From positions 4,278,001 to 4,342,000 of the forward strand of contig NZ_OZ242344.1 of NCBI RefSeq assembly GCF_965208485.1: DNA of 64,000 bases, written 5' to 3'. The notes under the pieces are model-generated. The model was given only the letters and a program-made list of their open reading frames with translations. It made no database searches and was not told the DNA's origin. This document shows, piece by piece, positions 52,745-61,475 of this stretch. The position numbers and the translations under genes were made by a program. The DNA comes from Poriferisodalis sp965208485 (lineage in GTDB: Bacteria; Actinomycetota; Acidimicrobiia; Acidimicrobiales; Poriferisodalaceae). Within the stretch, counting starts at the first letter, position 1. The number at the start of each line of letters is the position of its first letter.

Positions 52745-54727
52745 CTACAGATCGGCCGCCACCCGGTCGATGCGTCGCTGGAGCGATTCGCACTCGCTCA
52801 TGTGGCGCATCGCCTCGGACTTCGCCGCTCCGTAGTCCTCGGCGACTTGACGTGCACGTTCGGGGTCGTCGTAGGTGGACGGATCGCCAAGCAGCGTCTG
52901 CATCTCGGCGACGCGGTGTTCGGCGGCCTCCCATTCCCGTTCCGCGGCCGCCAGCGTTCGACGCAGGTCCGCTGTCGCATCGTGGGCAGCCTGACGCCGG
53001 CTGGCGCCCTCGCGGCGGCGCTCGGCAGCGACCGCCCGTGAAGTCGGCGCCTCAGAGATGCTGCCAGGCCGGCCGTCGCCGATCCGGCCGCCGGTGCTGC
53101 CTCCTGCGGTCCGTCTCGTGCTCAGCCCCGGGGGTCGCAGCAAGTCCTCGTCGACTCCCGGATGCAGCGTTGCGGTGCCGTCGCGCACCACGATCAGCGA
53201 GTCGGCCACGCTGCGGATGAGGTGGCGGTCATGAGTCACCAGCAGCACCGTGCCCGGATACACCGACAGAGCGTCCTCGAGCAGGTCGCAGCTCGGCAGA
53301 TCGAGATGGTTGGTGGGTTCGTCGAGCACCAGCAGGTTGACCGGGTTGGCCATCGTGATGCCGAGCGCCAGCCGGGTGCGTTCGCCGCCCGACAGGTCGG
53401 CCACCTTGCGGTCCGCAGCATCGCCCGCAAAGCCGAAACCGCCGAGCATCGTGCGCATATTCCTCCCCGGCTGATCGCCCACCGACGCCGTGAATTCCTC
53501 CACCACCGAGCGGCGGGGGTCCATGACCTCGGTGAGATGCTGCTCGAAGGTCGCCATGTCGACGTTGCGGCCCCGGTGCAGCTCGCCGCTGAGCACGCCG
53601 AGATCGCCCTGCAGCACCCGCAGCAGCGTCGTCTTGCCGGCGCCGTTGGGACCGACGACGCCCACCTTGGTGCCGCGTTCGATGACCAGGTTCACACCAT
53701 CGAGCACTGGCTCGTCGCCGTCGGGGTACCCCAGCGTCGCGTCGATCAACTCGGTGACGACGCGTGAGGATCGTCGCGGCGTGCCGAAGCCGAAGCGTGC
53801 GGCCAGCTCCTTGCGGCTCGGGACCTCGACCGGTTCGAGCTTCGCCAGCGCCTTGATCCGGCTCTGCACCTGGCGGGCTTTGGTGGCCTTGTAGCGGAAG
53901 CGCTCGATGAATCGTTCGGTGTGCGCCCGGCGGCGCGCTTGGTGGGATGCGGCCGCTTCGGCAGCTGCGATTCGCTCTTCGCGAGCGGCAACGAACTCGG
54001 CGAAGCCGCCGACGTGGGTGTACGCGCTGGCGCCGTCCATCTCGATGACGCGATTGGCCACGGTGTCGATGAAGTCGCGGTCATGACTCACAAACAGCAG
54101 GCCGCCCTCCCAGGCGGCGAGCTGGTCCTCCAGCCACGCCACCGAGTCCACGTCGAGATGATTCGTGGGCTCGTCGGCCAGCAGCACGTCGGGCTTGGCC
54201 AGCAGCAACTGTGCGAGCGCCACCCGCATCCGCCAGCCTCCCGAGAGCTGCGCCACGGGCCGCTGAGCGTCGTCGGGAGCGAAGCCCAGCCCGGCCAGCA
54301 CCCGGTGAGCCTCGGCTTCGAAGCCGTACCCGCCGATCTGGCGAAAGCGAGCCTCCAATTCGCCGTAACGGGCAAGCACCTCGTCATGATCTGCTGCGTC
54401 GACATCGGCCAGCCGCTCTTCGAGCGAACGCAGCTCCGCCGTCATCGCGGTGATGTCGCCCGACCCCGCCAAGGTCGCTTCCAGCACGGTGCCCTCGGTG
54501 ATCTCGTCGAGCTCCTGGGGCAGGTAGCCGAGCGTGAGGCCGCTCTGGCGGTGCACGTCGCCCTCGTCGGGCTCACCGATGCCGGCCAGGATCTCCAGCA
54601 GTGTCGTCTTGCCCACGCCGTTGCCGCCCACCAGGGCGATGCGCCGCCCAGCCGCGAGCTGCACATCCACGCCGGCGAACAGCCGCCGCGGCGGGTACGA
54701 CTTGCACAGCCCGGAACCCCACAGCAC
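52745..54727 (-). CDS. ABC-F family ATPase
   Basis: 660 residues with two ABC domains and no membrane segments. First Walker A GGNGVGKTTL, signature LSGGWRMRVALAQ and Walker B DVLLADEPTNHLD. Second Walker A GPNGAGKTTLLR, signature LSGGERTRLALG and LLVLDEPTNHLD. The Arg/Lys-rich linker between them (AHTERFIERFRYKATKARQV) is the ABC-F P-site tRNA interaction motif. The C-terminal ~90 residues form a coiled coil (RRTLAAAEREWEAAEHRVAE). ABC-F proteins act on the ribosome (translation factors or antibiotic resistance). The start is a GTG. Confidence 0.94.
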   Translation of the reverse strand: MLWGSGLCKSYPPRRLFAGVDVQLAAGRRIALVGGNGVGKTTLLEILAGIGEPDEGDVHRQSGLTLGYLPQELDEITEGTVLEATLAGSGDITAMTAELRSLEERLADVDAADHDEVLARYGELEARFRQIGGYGFEAEAHRVLAGLGFAPDDAQRPVAQLSGGWRMRVALAQLLLAKPDVLLADEPTNHLDVDSVAWLEDQLAAWEGGLLFVSHDRDFIDTVANRVIEMDGASAYTHVGGFAEFVAAREERIAAAEAAASHQARRRAHTERFIERFRYKATKARQVQSRIKALAKLEPVEVPSRKELAARFGFGTPRRSSRVVTELIDATLGYPDGDEPVLDGVNLVIERGTKVGVVGPNGAGKTTLLRVLQGDLGVLSGELHRGRNVDMATFEQHLTEVMDPRRSVVEEFTASVGDQPGRNMRTMLGGFGFAGDAADRKVADLSGGERTRLALGITMANPVNLLVLDEPTNHLDLPSCDLLEDALSVYPGTVLLVTHDRHLIRSVADSLIVVRDGTATLHPGVDEDLLRPPGLSTRRTAGGSTGGRIGDGRPGSISEAPTSRAVAAERRREGASRRQAAHDATADLRRTLAAAEREWEAAEHRVAEMQTLLGDPSTYDDPERARQVAEDYGAAKSEAMRHMSECESLQRRIDRVAADL

Positions 54728-54775
54728 GGCGCGAGTCTGCCGCGGCGCCGCCCGATCGAGCGGCGCGGGGATTCT

Positions 54776-55693
54776 CTAGGCGAAGTGAGGCGCCACGTCG
54801 GCCATGAAGGCCCGCAGCGCGTCCAGACGGCCCTCGACGCCGCCTCGCACCACCGGGTCGAGCACGAGGTGCGTCACACCCGTCGCTGCCACGCGACCGA
54901 TCATGTCGATCATCTGCTCGGTGCTGCCCGCGACCGACACCGCCGGCTTCATGGCAGCGGCCGGATCGAGGTAGCAGCGCAGCGACAGCGTGATCTCGCT
55001 GCGGTCGCGGCCCGCAGCGTCGCACGCATCGCCCACCTGGCGCCAGCCGGAGGCCACGTCGTCGAGCGTCTCGAACGCCGCGTGGAAGCCGTGGCCGTGC
55101 TGGGCCACCCGCCGGTACGCGGCCGGTGTGTTGCCGCCGACCCAGATCGGCACCGGGTCCTGCACCGGCTTGGGCTCAAAGCCCACTTCGGGGAACGAGT
55201 AGAACTCGCCGTCGAAGCTCGGGTCGTCCTCGGTGAACAGCGTGCGGAACACCTCGAGCTGCTCGTCTGAGCGCTTGCCCCGGCGATCCCATGGCATGCC
55301 CAGCACCTCGGCCTCTTCGCGCATCCAGCCCACGCCCACGCCCAGGATCAGCCGGCCGTTCGACAGCACATCGATGGTCGCCAAGCGCTTCGCCGTCTCC
55401 ACCGGCGGCCGGTACGGCAGGATCAGCACACTGAAGCCAAGCCGCAGGTTCTCCGTGACGGCCGCAACGAACAGCAGCGTCCCGATCGGGTCCAGCCAGC
55501 CCGTCTTGGGCGGCGCCGGAAAGGAGCCGTCGTCGCTGTAGGGGTACTGCGACACCAGCTCGGCCGGCCAGCAGACATGATCTGAGGCCCAGCCCGAAGC
55601 GAAGCCGAGCCGGTCGACCTCGGCAGAGAAAGCGATGAGCCCGTCGCGAGTACCGACGCGCCCCAAGTGCGGCAGAGTGACTCCCCATTCCAT
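54776..55693 (-). CDS. LLM-class F420-dependent oxidoreductase
   Basis: 305 residues of luciferase-like fold: MEWGVTLPHLGRVGTRDGLI, GFASGWASDHV, then LSNGRLILGVGVGWMREEAE, the hallmark of Mer/F420-dependent actinobacterial members. Transfers hydride between F420H2 and an unknown substrate. A TAGCGT -10 is 8 nt upstream of ATG 55693. It lies directly downstream of the FAD-binding enzyme on the same strand. Confidence 0.92.
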   Translation of the reverse strand: MEWGVTLPHLGRVGTRDGLIAFSAEVDRLGFASGWASDHVCWPAELVSQYPYSDDGSFPAPPKTGWLDPIGTLLFVAAVTENLRLGFSVLILPYRPPVETAKRLATIDVLSNGRLILGVGVGWMREEAEVLGMPWDRRGKRSDEQLEVFRTLFTEDDPSFDGEFYSFPEVGFEPKPVQDPVPIWVGGNTPAAYRRVAQHGHGFHAAFETLDDVASGWRQVGDACDAAGRDRSEITLSLRCYLDPAAAMKPAVSVAGSTEQMIDMIGRVAATGVTHLVLDPVVRGGVEGRLDALRAFMADVAPHFA

Positions 55694-55701
55694 GAGGCGA
55701 C

Positions 55702-55707
55702 ACGCTA
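55702..55707 (-). promoter_or_regulatory. Leaderless promoter -10 (TAGCGT)
   Basis: Minus-strand TAGCGT is 8 nt from the ATG at 55693 and lies just outside the end of the upstream FAD-oxidase gene. Confidence 0.5.
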
Positions 55708-55712
55708 GGGGG

Positions 55713-57314
55713 TCAGGGGTCGATGAGGACGCCGGGGTTGAGGATGCCGTTGGGGTCGAGCCGCTTCTTGGCGGCTCGGATCGCTTCGGCGAACAGCTCT
55801 GGGCGCTGGCGGTCGTACGCGTTGGGGCGATGCATCCGCCCCACTGCGTGATGGTGCGTGCAGGTGCCGCCGGCCGCCTCGAGTGCTTCGTTGGCGGCGT
55901 CCTTGACGATCTGCCACTGGGAGATCTCGCCGCCTTGGGTGCCCATGCCCGACCACGTGTAGTACGGCGCCGGGCCGTCGGTGTACACGTGGGTGAACCG
56001 GCACGACAGCGAGTGGTGCGGCCCGAAGACTTCGGCGAGCACTGCGCCGACCTTCTCACGCACCACCGCGTCGAATTCGGGCCACTGGTCCCAGGTGATC
56101 GCTGTCTCGAAGGTGTCGTTGATGAGCCCCAGCGAGGTCTCGACTCCGTTGCCGATGCCGATGAACGCGTTGCGCCAGGCGCCGACCGCGCCGCCGCGTC
56201 CGGTCGGTGTGCCCGTCCCGTCGTCGATCTGGATCTCGTCATCGGGGACGTGCCCATCGCAGCCGCGTGCGATCTCGACGGCTTGGGCGATGTTGTGCCG
56301 CTGGGTCAGCTCAGCCGATTCGAACGACACGATCACCAGCGCGTGCTCGCCGTCCATCCCGGCGGCCCGGCCGGCTTCGACCGGATCGAGGATGCGCAGG
56401 TTCGCGGGCCACAGCTTCGCCTGGACCAGGTGCCGCACCGCCGTGCAGCCCGCCTGGAATGACGGGAACGTGATGCCCGCCGTCGCCCGGAACGTCGGGC
56501 GCTTCTGGATGCGCATCCACGCCTCGGTGATGATGCCGTAGATGCCTTCCGAGCCGATCACCATGCGGTCGGGGCTGGGGCCGGCGCCCGAACCCGGCAG
56601 CCGGCGTGACTCCCACCAGCCCGACGGCGTGATCATCCGGGCCGACTCGACGAAGTCGTCGATATGGGTGTGGTTGGTGGCGTAGTGGCCGCCCGAGCGG
56701 GTCGCGATCCAGCCGCCGAGCGTGGAGAAGCGGAACGACTGGGGGAAGTGGCGCAGCGTGTGCCCGCTCGGGCGGAGTTGATCCTCGAGGTGGGGGCCGA
56801 AGACGCCGGCCTGGATGCGAGCGGCCCGTGACACGTCGTCGATCTCGAGGACCTGATCGAGCTGGTCCAGCGAGATGACCACGGTCGGTCCGCGGTCTTC
56901 GGGCGGGGTGAGGCCCCAGACCACTGACGATCCGCCGCCATAGGGCACCGCGATATGACCCTGGGCGTCGCACCAGTCGAGCGTGGCCTCGACCTCTGTC
57001 TCGTTGCGTGGGTGAGCCACCACGTCGGGCGGGTTCGGGAAGTCCAGGTTGAAGGCCCGGACCCGTTCGGTGAAGTGGGCACCGTAGGCGTACCGGGCCC
57101 GGTCGTAGGTGCTCGTCGAGCACCAGCCGGCCACCGCGTCACCAATGGCGATGCGTGGCGGACGCAGGTCGGCGTCGTCGACCGACGGCACCGGCTTGGC
57201 CACGATCTCGGCGCCGTACTGGGCCGAGAGCTTGCTGGCCAGTTCAGCCCGGTCGGCGTCGGTGGGTTCTTCGGACTCCAGGCACCACGCCCAGAACGAC
57301 TTGCGATCTGCCAT
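55713..57314 (-). CDS. FAD-binding oxidoreductase, alkyl-DHAP synthase-like
   Basis: 533 residues of the VAO/PCMH flavoprotein family. The FAD-binding domain holds VPYGGGSSVVWG, FRFSTLGGWIATRSGGHY and MVIGSEGIYGIITEAW. The C-terminal THHHAVGRMH contains the His cluster of alkylglycerone-phosphate synthases. Those enzymes make ether lipids by exchanging an acyl for an alkyl group on DHAP; D-lactate-dehydrogenase-like relatives are the alternative. The ATG at 57314 has GGAGG upstream and a TAGCTT -10 ~30 nt before. The open frame extends into the dispersed repeat but that is not coding. Confidence 0.9.
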   Translation of the reverse strand: MADRKSFWAWCLESEEPTDADRAELASKLSAQYGAEIVAKPVPSVDDADLRPPRIAIGDAVAGWCSTSTYDRARYAYGAHFTERVRAFNLDFPNPPDVVAHPRNETEVEATLDWCDAQGHIAVPYGGGSSVVWGLTPPEDRGPTVVISLDQLDQVLEIDDVSRAARIQAGVFGPHLEDQLRPSGHTLRHFPQSFRFSTLGGWIATRSGGHYATNHTHIDDFVESARMITPSGWWESRRLPGSGAGPSPDRMVIGSEGIYGIITEAWMRIQKRPTFRATAGITFPSFQAGCTAVRHLVQAKLWPANLRILDPVEAGRAAGMDGEHALVIVSFESAELTQRHNIAQAVEIARGCDGHVPDDEIQIDDGTGTPTGRGGAVGAWRNAFIGIGNGVETSLGLINDTFETAITWDQWPEFDAVVREKVGAVLAEVFGPHHSLSCRFTHVYTDGPAPYYTWSGMGTQGGEISQWQIVKDAANEALEAAGGTCTHHHAVGRMHRPNAYDRQRPELFAEAIRAAKKRLDPNGILNPGVLIDP

Positions 57315-57369
57315 GACTCGTACCTCCAGATGCGCGCCCGTCAAGCTAGAGGATGCGCGAGCGGGCAAA

Positions 57370-57463
57370 CCCTTCCGTTGTCGCACCAGCTGTCTCCCGC
57401 TCTTGTTCGCTTCGCTCACGGGCCGTTGGGGCCACGGCTTCGCCATTCGGCTCAGCTTCTTGG
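57370..57463 (-). repeat. Dispersed repeat, copy E
   Basis: Minus-strand copy between the acyl-CoA dehydrogenase and the FAD-oxidase genes, oriented toward the latter and ending ~55 nt before its start. It carries GGCGAAGCCGTGGCC, GTGAGCGAAGCGAACAAG and GCGGGAGACA. Confidence 0.8.
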
Positions 57464-57488
57464 GCGCGCAGCGCCGAGTACAGCAGCG

Positions 57489-58676
57489 TCAGGCGTCCGC
57501 GAGCAGCGCCCTGCTGATGACCAGCTTCTGGATCTCGCTGGTGCCTTCGCCGATGATCATCAGCGGAGCGTCGCGGTAGTAGCGCTCCACCGGGTACTCG
57601 GTGGAGAAGCCGTTGCCGCCGTGGATGCGCATCGCGTCCAGCGACAGCTCCGCGGCGGTCTCCGATGCGAACAGCTTGGCCATGCCGGCGGCCAGGTCGA
57701 CCCGCTCGCCCGCGTCGGCCTTGCGGGCGGCGTCGTAGGTCATGAGACGGGCGGCGTGCAGCTTGGTGGCCATCTCGGCGATCTTGAACGCGATGGCCTG
57801 GTGCTTGGCGATGGGCTTGCCGAAGGCTGCGCGCTGCTTCGCGTAGGCCACCGCAGCGTCATAGGCAGCCTGAGCAACGCCCACTCCCCGGGCTGCTACG
57901 TTGATGCGGCCCAGTTCCAGTGCAGCGAGCGCCCAGCGCAGGCCATTCCCGATGCCGCCATCATGGCCATCGCCGCCCAGCACCCGGTCGGCCGGCACAC
58001 GATGATCCACGTAGGACATCTCGACGGTCTCGAGGCCGCGGTAGCCGATCTTGTCGATCTTGCGGCTGACGGTGATGCCGCCCGAGTGCTTGCCCGGCGT
58101 CTTGTCGACCAGGAAGCAGGTGATGCCGGAGCTGCCTGAAGCATCGCCTTCGGGAACCCGGGCCAGCAGTGCCACGATGCCTGCCCGTTCGCCGTTGGTG
58201 ACCCACATCTTGGTGCCGTTGATGACGAACTCGTCGCCGTCGCGCACTGCTCGGCAGCGCAGCGCGCCCGCGTCGGAGCCGCTGTCATGCTCCGACAGCG
58301 AGAAACAGCCGCGCAGCTTCCCGGTGGCCATCTGGGGGAGTGATCGATCGCGCTGCGCATCGGTCCCGAACCGGTCGATCAGCTTGGCGCAGATGAGATG
58401 ACTGTTCACGATGCCCGCCAGCGACATCCACCCACGGGACAGCTCCTCGATGACCCGGGCATAGGTCACATGGTCGAGGTCGAGACCGCCGTGCGGTTCG
58501 GGGATAGTGGCACCGAACAGACCGAAGTCCTCCATCTGTTCAGCCATTTCGGTGGGGTACTCGTCCGCCAGCTCCAGCGCCGAAGAACCCGGGACGACGA
58601 CATCGTCCACCCAGCGGCGCAGCGTGTCGATGATCTCGTCGGCAGCCTCGTCCGTGGCTTCGTTGTGGCGATGCAC
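57489..58676 (-). CDS. Acyl-CoA dehydrogenase
   Basis: 395 residues from GTG 58676, which has a strong GGGAGGAGGA ribosome site; ATG 58715 is an alternative with a weaker context. Domains in order: N-terminal helical (YPTEMAEQMEDFGLFGATIP), flavin strand CFSLSEHDSGSDAGAL, MWVTNGERAG, and the C-terminal catalytic/FAD motif RIHGGNGFSTEYPVERYYRD, with IIGEGTSEIQKLVI at the end. The base is probably Glu in the terminal EGTSEIQ segment. Performs the first step of beta-oxidation. TAGCGT at 58718-58723 (minus strand) would give a ~35-nt leader. Confidence 0.93.
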   Translation of the reverse strand: MHRHNEATDEAADEIIDTLRRWVDDVVVPGSSALELADEYPTEMAEQMEDFGLFGATIPEPHGGLDLDHVTYARVIEELSRGWMSLAGIVNSHLICAKLIDRFGTDAQRDRSLPQMATGKLRGCFSLSEHDSGSDAGALRCRAVRDGDEFVINGTKMWVTNGERAGIVALLARVPEGDASGSSGITCFLVDKTPGKHSGGITVSRKIDKIGYRGLETVEMSYVDHRVPADRVLGGDGHDGGIGNGLRWALAALELGRINVAARGVGVAQAAYDAAVAYAKQRAAFGKPIAKHQAIAFKIAEMATKLHAARLMTYDAARKADAGERVDLAAGMAKLFASETAAELSLDAMRIHGGNGFSTEYPVERYYRDAPLMIIGEGTSEIQKLVISRALLADA

Positions 58677-58960
58677 CGATCCTCCTCCCACTGACGGATC
58701 AGACCGACCCGTCATCGACGCTATGGCGCGTTGCCTCTCGCTTGCATTGAGCGGCACTGCGGGTCCGCCAGCGTCCTGACGAACTGGTCGTGCTTGCTCT
58801 GTTCGGGCGTGACCGTCGGCGCGTTTCCAGTACCGAGTTCGACCGTGATGGCCCCTGCACACTTCACCCCGTTGGAGCCTCTCGTGCACTTGGATGTTGC
58901 TTGAGCACACATGGGAGCGAGCTTGCGGTGTTTGGAGACGTCGAACCCCAGGGGGCCTCG

Positions 58961-59285
58961 ATGGGTTGTGATGTTATGTCTGTGCGGTTGTGGTTGCCGC
59001 GCATCGGAGTGCTGGGGGTTGTGGTTGACGCGCTTGAGCGGCTGGTGGTGCGGGTGGCGTCGACGGTGCGCCGCCCGTGCTGTGCTGTGGCCAAGCGCTA
59101 TCGGGTGGGCTGGCAGGAGGTGGTGATGGGCCTGTTGGCCGCATGTGCGGCCGTGGTCGGCGAGCATCGCCGCCGGCGGCGCTGCCGTGTTCTTTTGGTC
59201 GACGAGACCTCGGTCCGCGAGCGGCGCCGTTACGTGACGGTGCTGGTGAACGGCGCGCCGAGCGCTCGGGCAGCGCGCAGGGCGG
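58961..59285 (+). pseudogene. ISL3-family transposase remnant
   Basis: A frame beginning at ATG 58961 carries a helical N-terminal stretch (GVLGVVVDALERLVVRVAST) and, after a compressed middle, LLVDETSVRERRRYVTVLVN, which matches the first DDE strand of ISL3 transposases (DExSxxxxxxYxTxxxD). The intervening ~100 residues and everything after the first catalytic Asp are lost. The spacer 58716-58960 before it holds no gene; it may contain the old IS left end. Confidence 0.55.
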
Positions 59286-59349
59286 GTTCGTCGCCACGCT
59301 CATCAAACACCACAGCCGCAGCCGACATGTCCTTCGGTTCCGGCTGAGT

Positions 59350-59586
59350 GAAGGCGACCATGTCGGCATTGCCGAGTTCGTCAACGGCCCTATCACCTAC
59401 TCGCCCGACGCGAACCCGCTGGTCGGCCCTGCGGCGGGGGTGCGCGGCTTCTACCAAGCTGTGGGTGTTCAGATCGGCATCACTCACGCGGCAGCCGTGG
59501 GCAAGGTGCTGACCGAGATGATCGTCGACGGCGACACCGAGTGGGACGTGCGGCAGTGGGATCCTCGCCGTTTCGGCGACTGGTGA
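59350..59586 (+). pseudogene. Dimethylglycine/sarcosine dehydrogenase-like fragment
   Basis: A frame ending at 59586 reads VNGPITYSPDANPLVGPAAG, GFYQAVGVQIGITHAAAVGK and VRQWDPRRFGDW, the end of the FAD domain of dimethylglycine/sarcosine dehydrogenases (NGPxxxxPDxxPxxG; DxxRFG). The Rossmann N-terminus and the folate-binding C-terminus are missing. It is fused in line with the transposase remnant, consistent with IS-mediated disruption. Confidence 0.65.
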
Positions 59587-59672
59587 GCCAGCCGTCATTG
59601 GACCGGCGCTGCCCGTGCCGCCAGAGCAGCAGAGTTGCTCGTAGCATTCGCGCCGAATCAAGGAGCACGACG

Positions 59673-60716
59673 ATGAAGATTTCCATGGCGATCGGCGCAG
59701 GTGCGAGCCTGAATCCCCAGCGCCTCACCCAGCATGTGACCGATCTCGAAGCCGCCGGTGTGGACATGATCTGGGGTGGCGAGATCTACGGATTCGATCT
59801 GGTGTCGACGCTGGCGTACGTGGCCGCCAAGACCGAGCGCATCCAGTTGATGACCGGCATCCTGCCCATCTACTCGCGCAGCCCCGCGATCATCGCCCAG
59901 ACCGCCATGACCATCGACACGCTGTCTGAGGGCCGGTTCATTTTGGGTCTCGGAACTTCGGGACCGCAGGTGATCGAGGGCTGGCACGGCGTGCCGTTCA
60001 GCAAGCCGATGGGGCGGACTCGCGACGTGATCGAGATCTGCCGCAAGGTCTGGTCGGGCGACCGGGTCGTTCATGAGGGCAGCGCGGTCAGCCTGCCCTA
60101 TGACGGGGGCACCGGCCTGGGCAAGCCGCTCAAGCTCATGGCCAAGCCGCTGCGGCGGGACATCCCGATTGCGGTGGCGGCGATCGGGCCTCGCAACGTG
60201 GAGATGACCGCCGAGCTGGCCGAGGTCTGGCAGCCCATCCACTTCCTGCCCGAGAAGTTCAACGACGTGTGGGGCGACGCGCTGGCAGCCGGTGGTGCCA
60301 AGCGCTCCGGCGACCTGGCCGACCTGCAGATCGTGGCGGGCGGCACGGTGGCGATGGGCGCAGGCCCGATCGTCGACGCCGCCCGCAAGGGTGTGCGCGA
60401 CAACGTCGGCTTCTATGTCGGCGGCATGGGCGCTCGCGACAGGAACTTCTACAACGACCTGTTCAAGCGCTACGGGTACGTCGACGAGGCAGAGAAGATC
60501 CAGGATCTGTTCCTGACCGGCAAGCGTGACGAGGCGTTCGCCGCGGTGCCCGACGACTACATCGACCGCGCCAGCCTCACCGGCGACCCGGAGCGCGTGA
60601 AGGAGCGCATCGAGGTGTACCGCTCGGTCGGGGTCTCCTGCTTGGACATCTCCATTCCGCCTGAGACCGAGAATCCCCTCGACGTCATCTCCCAAGTCAA
60701 GGCTTGGGCCGAGTAG
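59673..60716 (+). CDS. LLM-class flavin/F420-dependent oxidoreductase
   Basis: 347 residues, ATG 59673 behind AAGGAG. Luciferase-like fold: MKISMAIGAGASLNPQRLTQ, AAGVDMIWGGEIYGFD, then LSEGRFILGLGTSGPQVIEG, typical of actinobacterial F420-dependent LLM enzymes. The C-terminal DRASLTGDPERVKERIEVYR is family-conserved. The substrate is unknown. It is not co-oriented in an operon with a recognisable pathway. Confidence 0.92.
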   Translation: MKISMAIGAGASLNPQRLTQHVTDLEAAGVDMIWGGEIYGFDLVSTLAYVAAKTERIQLMTGILPIYSRSPAIIAQTAMTIDTLSEGRFILGLGTSGPQVIEGWHGVPFSKPMGRTRDVIEICRKVWSGDRVVHEGSAVSLPYDGGTGLGKPLKLMAKPLRRDIPIAVAAIGPRNVEMTAELAEVWQPIHFLPEKFNDVWGDALAAGGAKRSGDLADLQIVAGGTVAMGAGPIVDAARKGVRDNVGFYVGGMGARDRNFYNDLFKRYGYVDEAEKIQDLFLTGKRDEAFAAVPDDYIDRASLTGDPERVKERIEVYRSVGVSCLDISIPPETENPLDVISQVKAWAE

Positions 60717-60803
60717 CCGGCAGCCGATGCCGACGGTTGCTGTGCCCCTGAGCAGCGGCATGGCTGTGCCTGCCCGGTCCAAGAATCGCGGCAGCAACCG
60801 CTG

Positions 60804-61310
60804 ATGGGTGGAGAGGGCAGTCCTGCAGCGGCGTCGGGCGGTCGCCTGAGTGCTCGCGAACGGTTTCTGGCTGGGGCCGAGGAGCTCGGCTTGGCGCCGG
60901 AGATCCTGCGCTTTCCCGAGGGAACCCGAACTGCCGAACAGGCGGCCGCTGCGGTGGGCTGCGAACTGGGCCAGATTGTGAAGTCGCTCGTGTTCCTGTG
61001 CGACGGTCAACCGGTTCTGGCGCTCACGTCGGGCGCCAACCGGGTGGACACCGAGCGGCTCGGCACGGTGCTCGACGGCAAGATCACCCGTGCCGACGCC
61101 GACGGCGTGCGCGAGGCCACCGGCTATGCGATCGGCGGCACCCCGCCCTTCGGCCATGCGCAGCCTCTCCGGGCTGTGGTGGATCCTGCGCTGCTGGCCT
61201 ACGACGTCGTGTGGGCCGCAGCGGGAACGCCCGAGACAGTTTTCGAGTTGACGCCCGGGGAGCTGGTGCAGGCAAGCGACGCCGAGGTCGCCGACTTCGC
61301 CGCTGCCTGA
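60804..61310 (+). CDS. YbaK/ProX-type aminoacyl-tRNA deacylase domain protein
   Basis: 168 residues of the YbaK/EbsC/INS-domain family: TAEQAAAAVGCELGQIVKSL (with the conserved Lys), VFLCDGQPVLALTSGANRVD and ATGYAIGGTPPFGHAQPLRA. Family members hydrolyse mischarged aa-tRNAs such as Cys- or Ala-tRNA(Pro). The GGTPPFGH segment is the active-site loop. It is convergent with the LRR gene; the 165-bp spacer has no clear terminator. Confidence 0.9.
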   Translation: MGGEGSPAAASGGRLSARERFLAGAEELGLAPEILRFPEGTRTAEQAAAAVGCELGQIVKSLVFLCDGQPVLALTSGANRVDTERLGTVLDGKITRADADGVREATGYAIGGTPPFGHAQPLRAVVDPALLAYDVVWAAAGTPETVFELTPGELVQASDAEVADFAAA

Positions 61311-61475
61311 GGACCTGCGATCTCGGTCTCCGGGCAGGCGGGGCTGTGAAACGGTGGGGCGCGGCAGAGATTCCCAGCCGGAGGTCTTGCAGCCGCATCC
61401 CTCGGACTGAGATGCGTCTGAGTCTTCGAGCTTCTGCGTTTCTTGTGGGGTGGGGCTGCTGGGTTCGGGTGGTGG

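Noticed and set aside
58721..59167. 148-residue minus-strand frame opposite the transposase remnant
   Set aside because: No similarity recognised; the plus strand holds the DDE-like segment, so this is probably a shadow.
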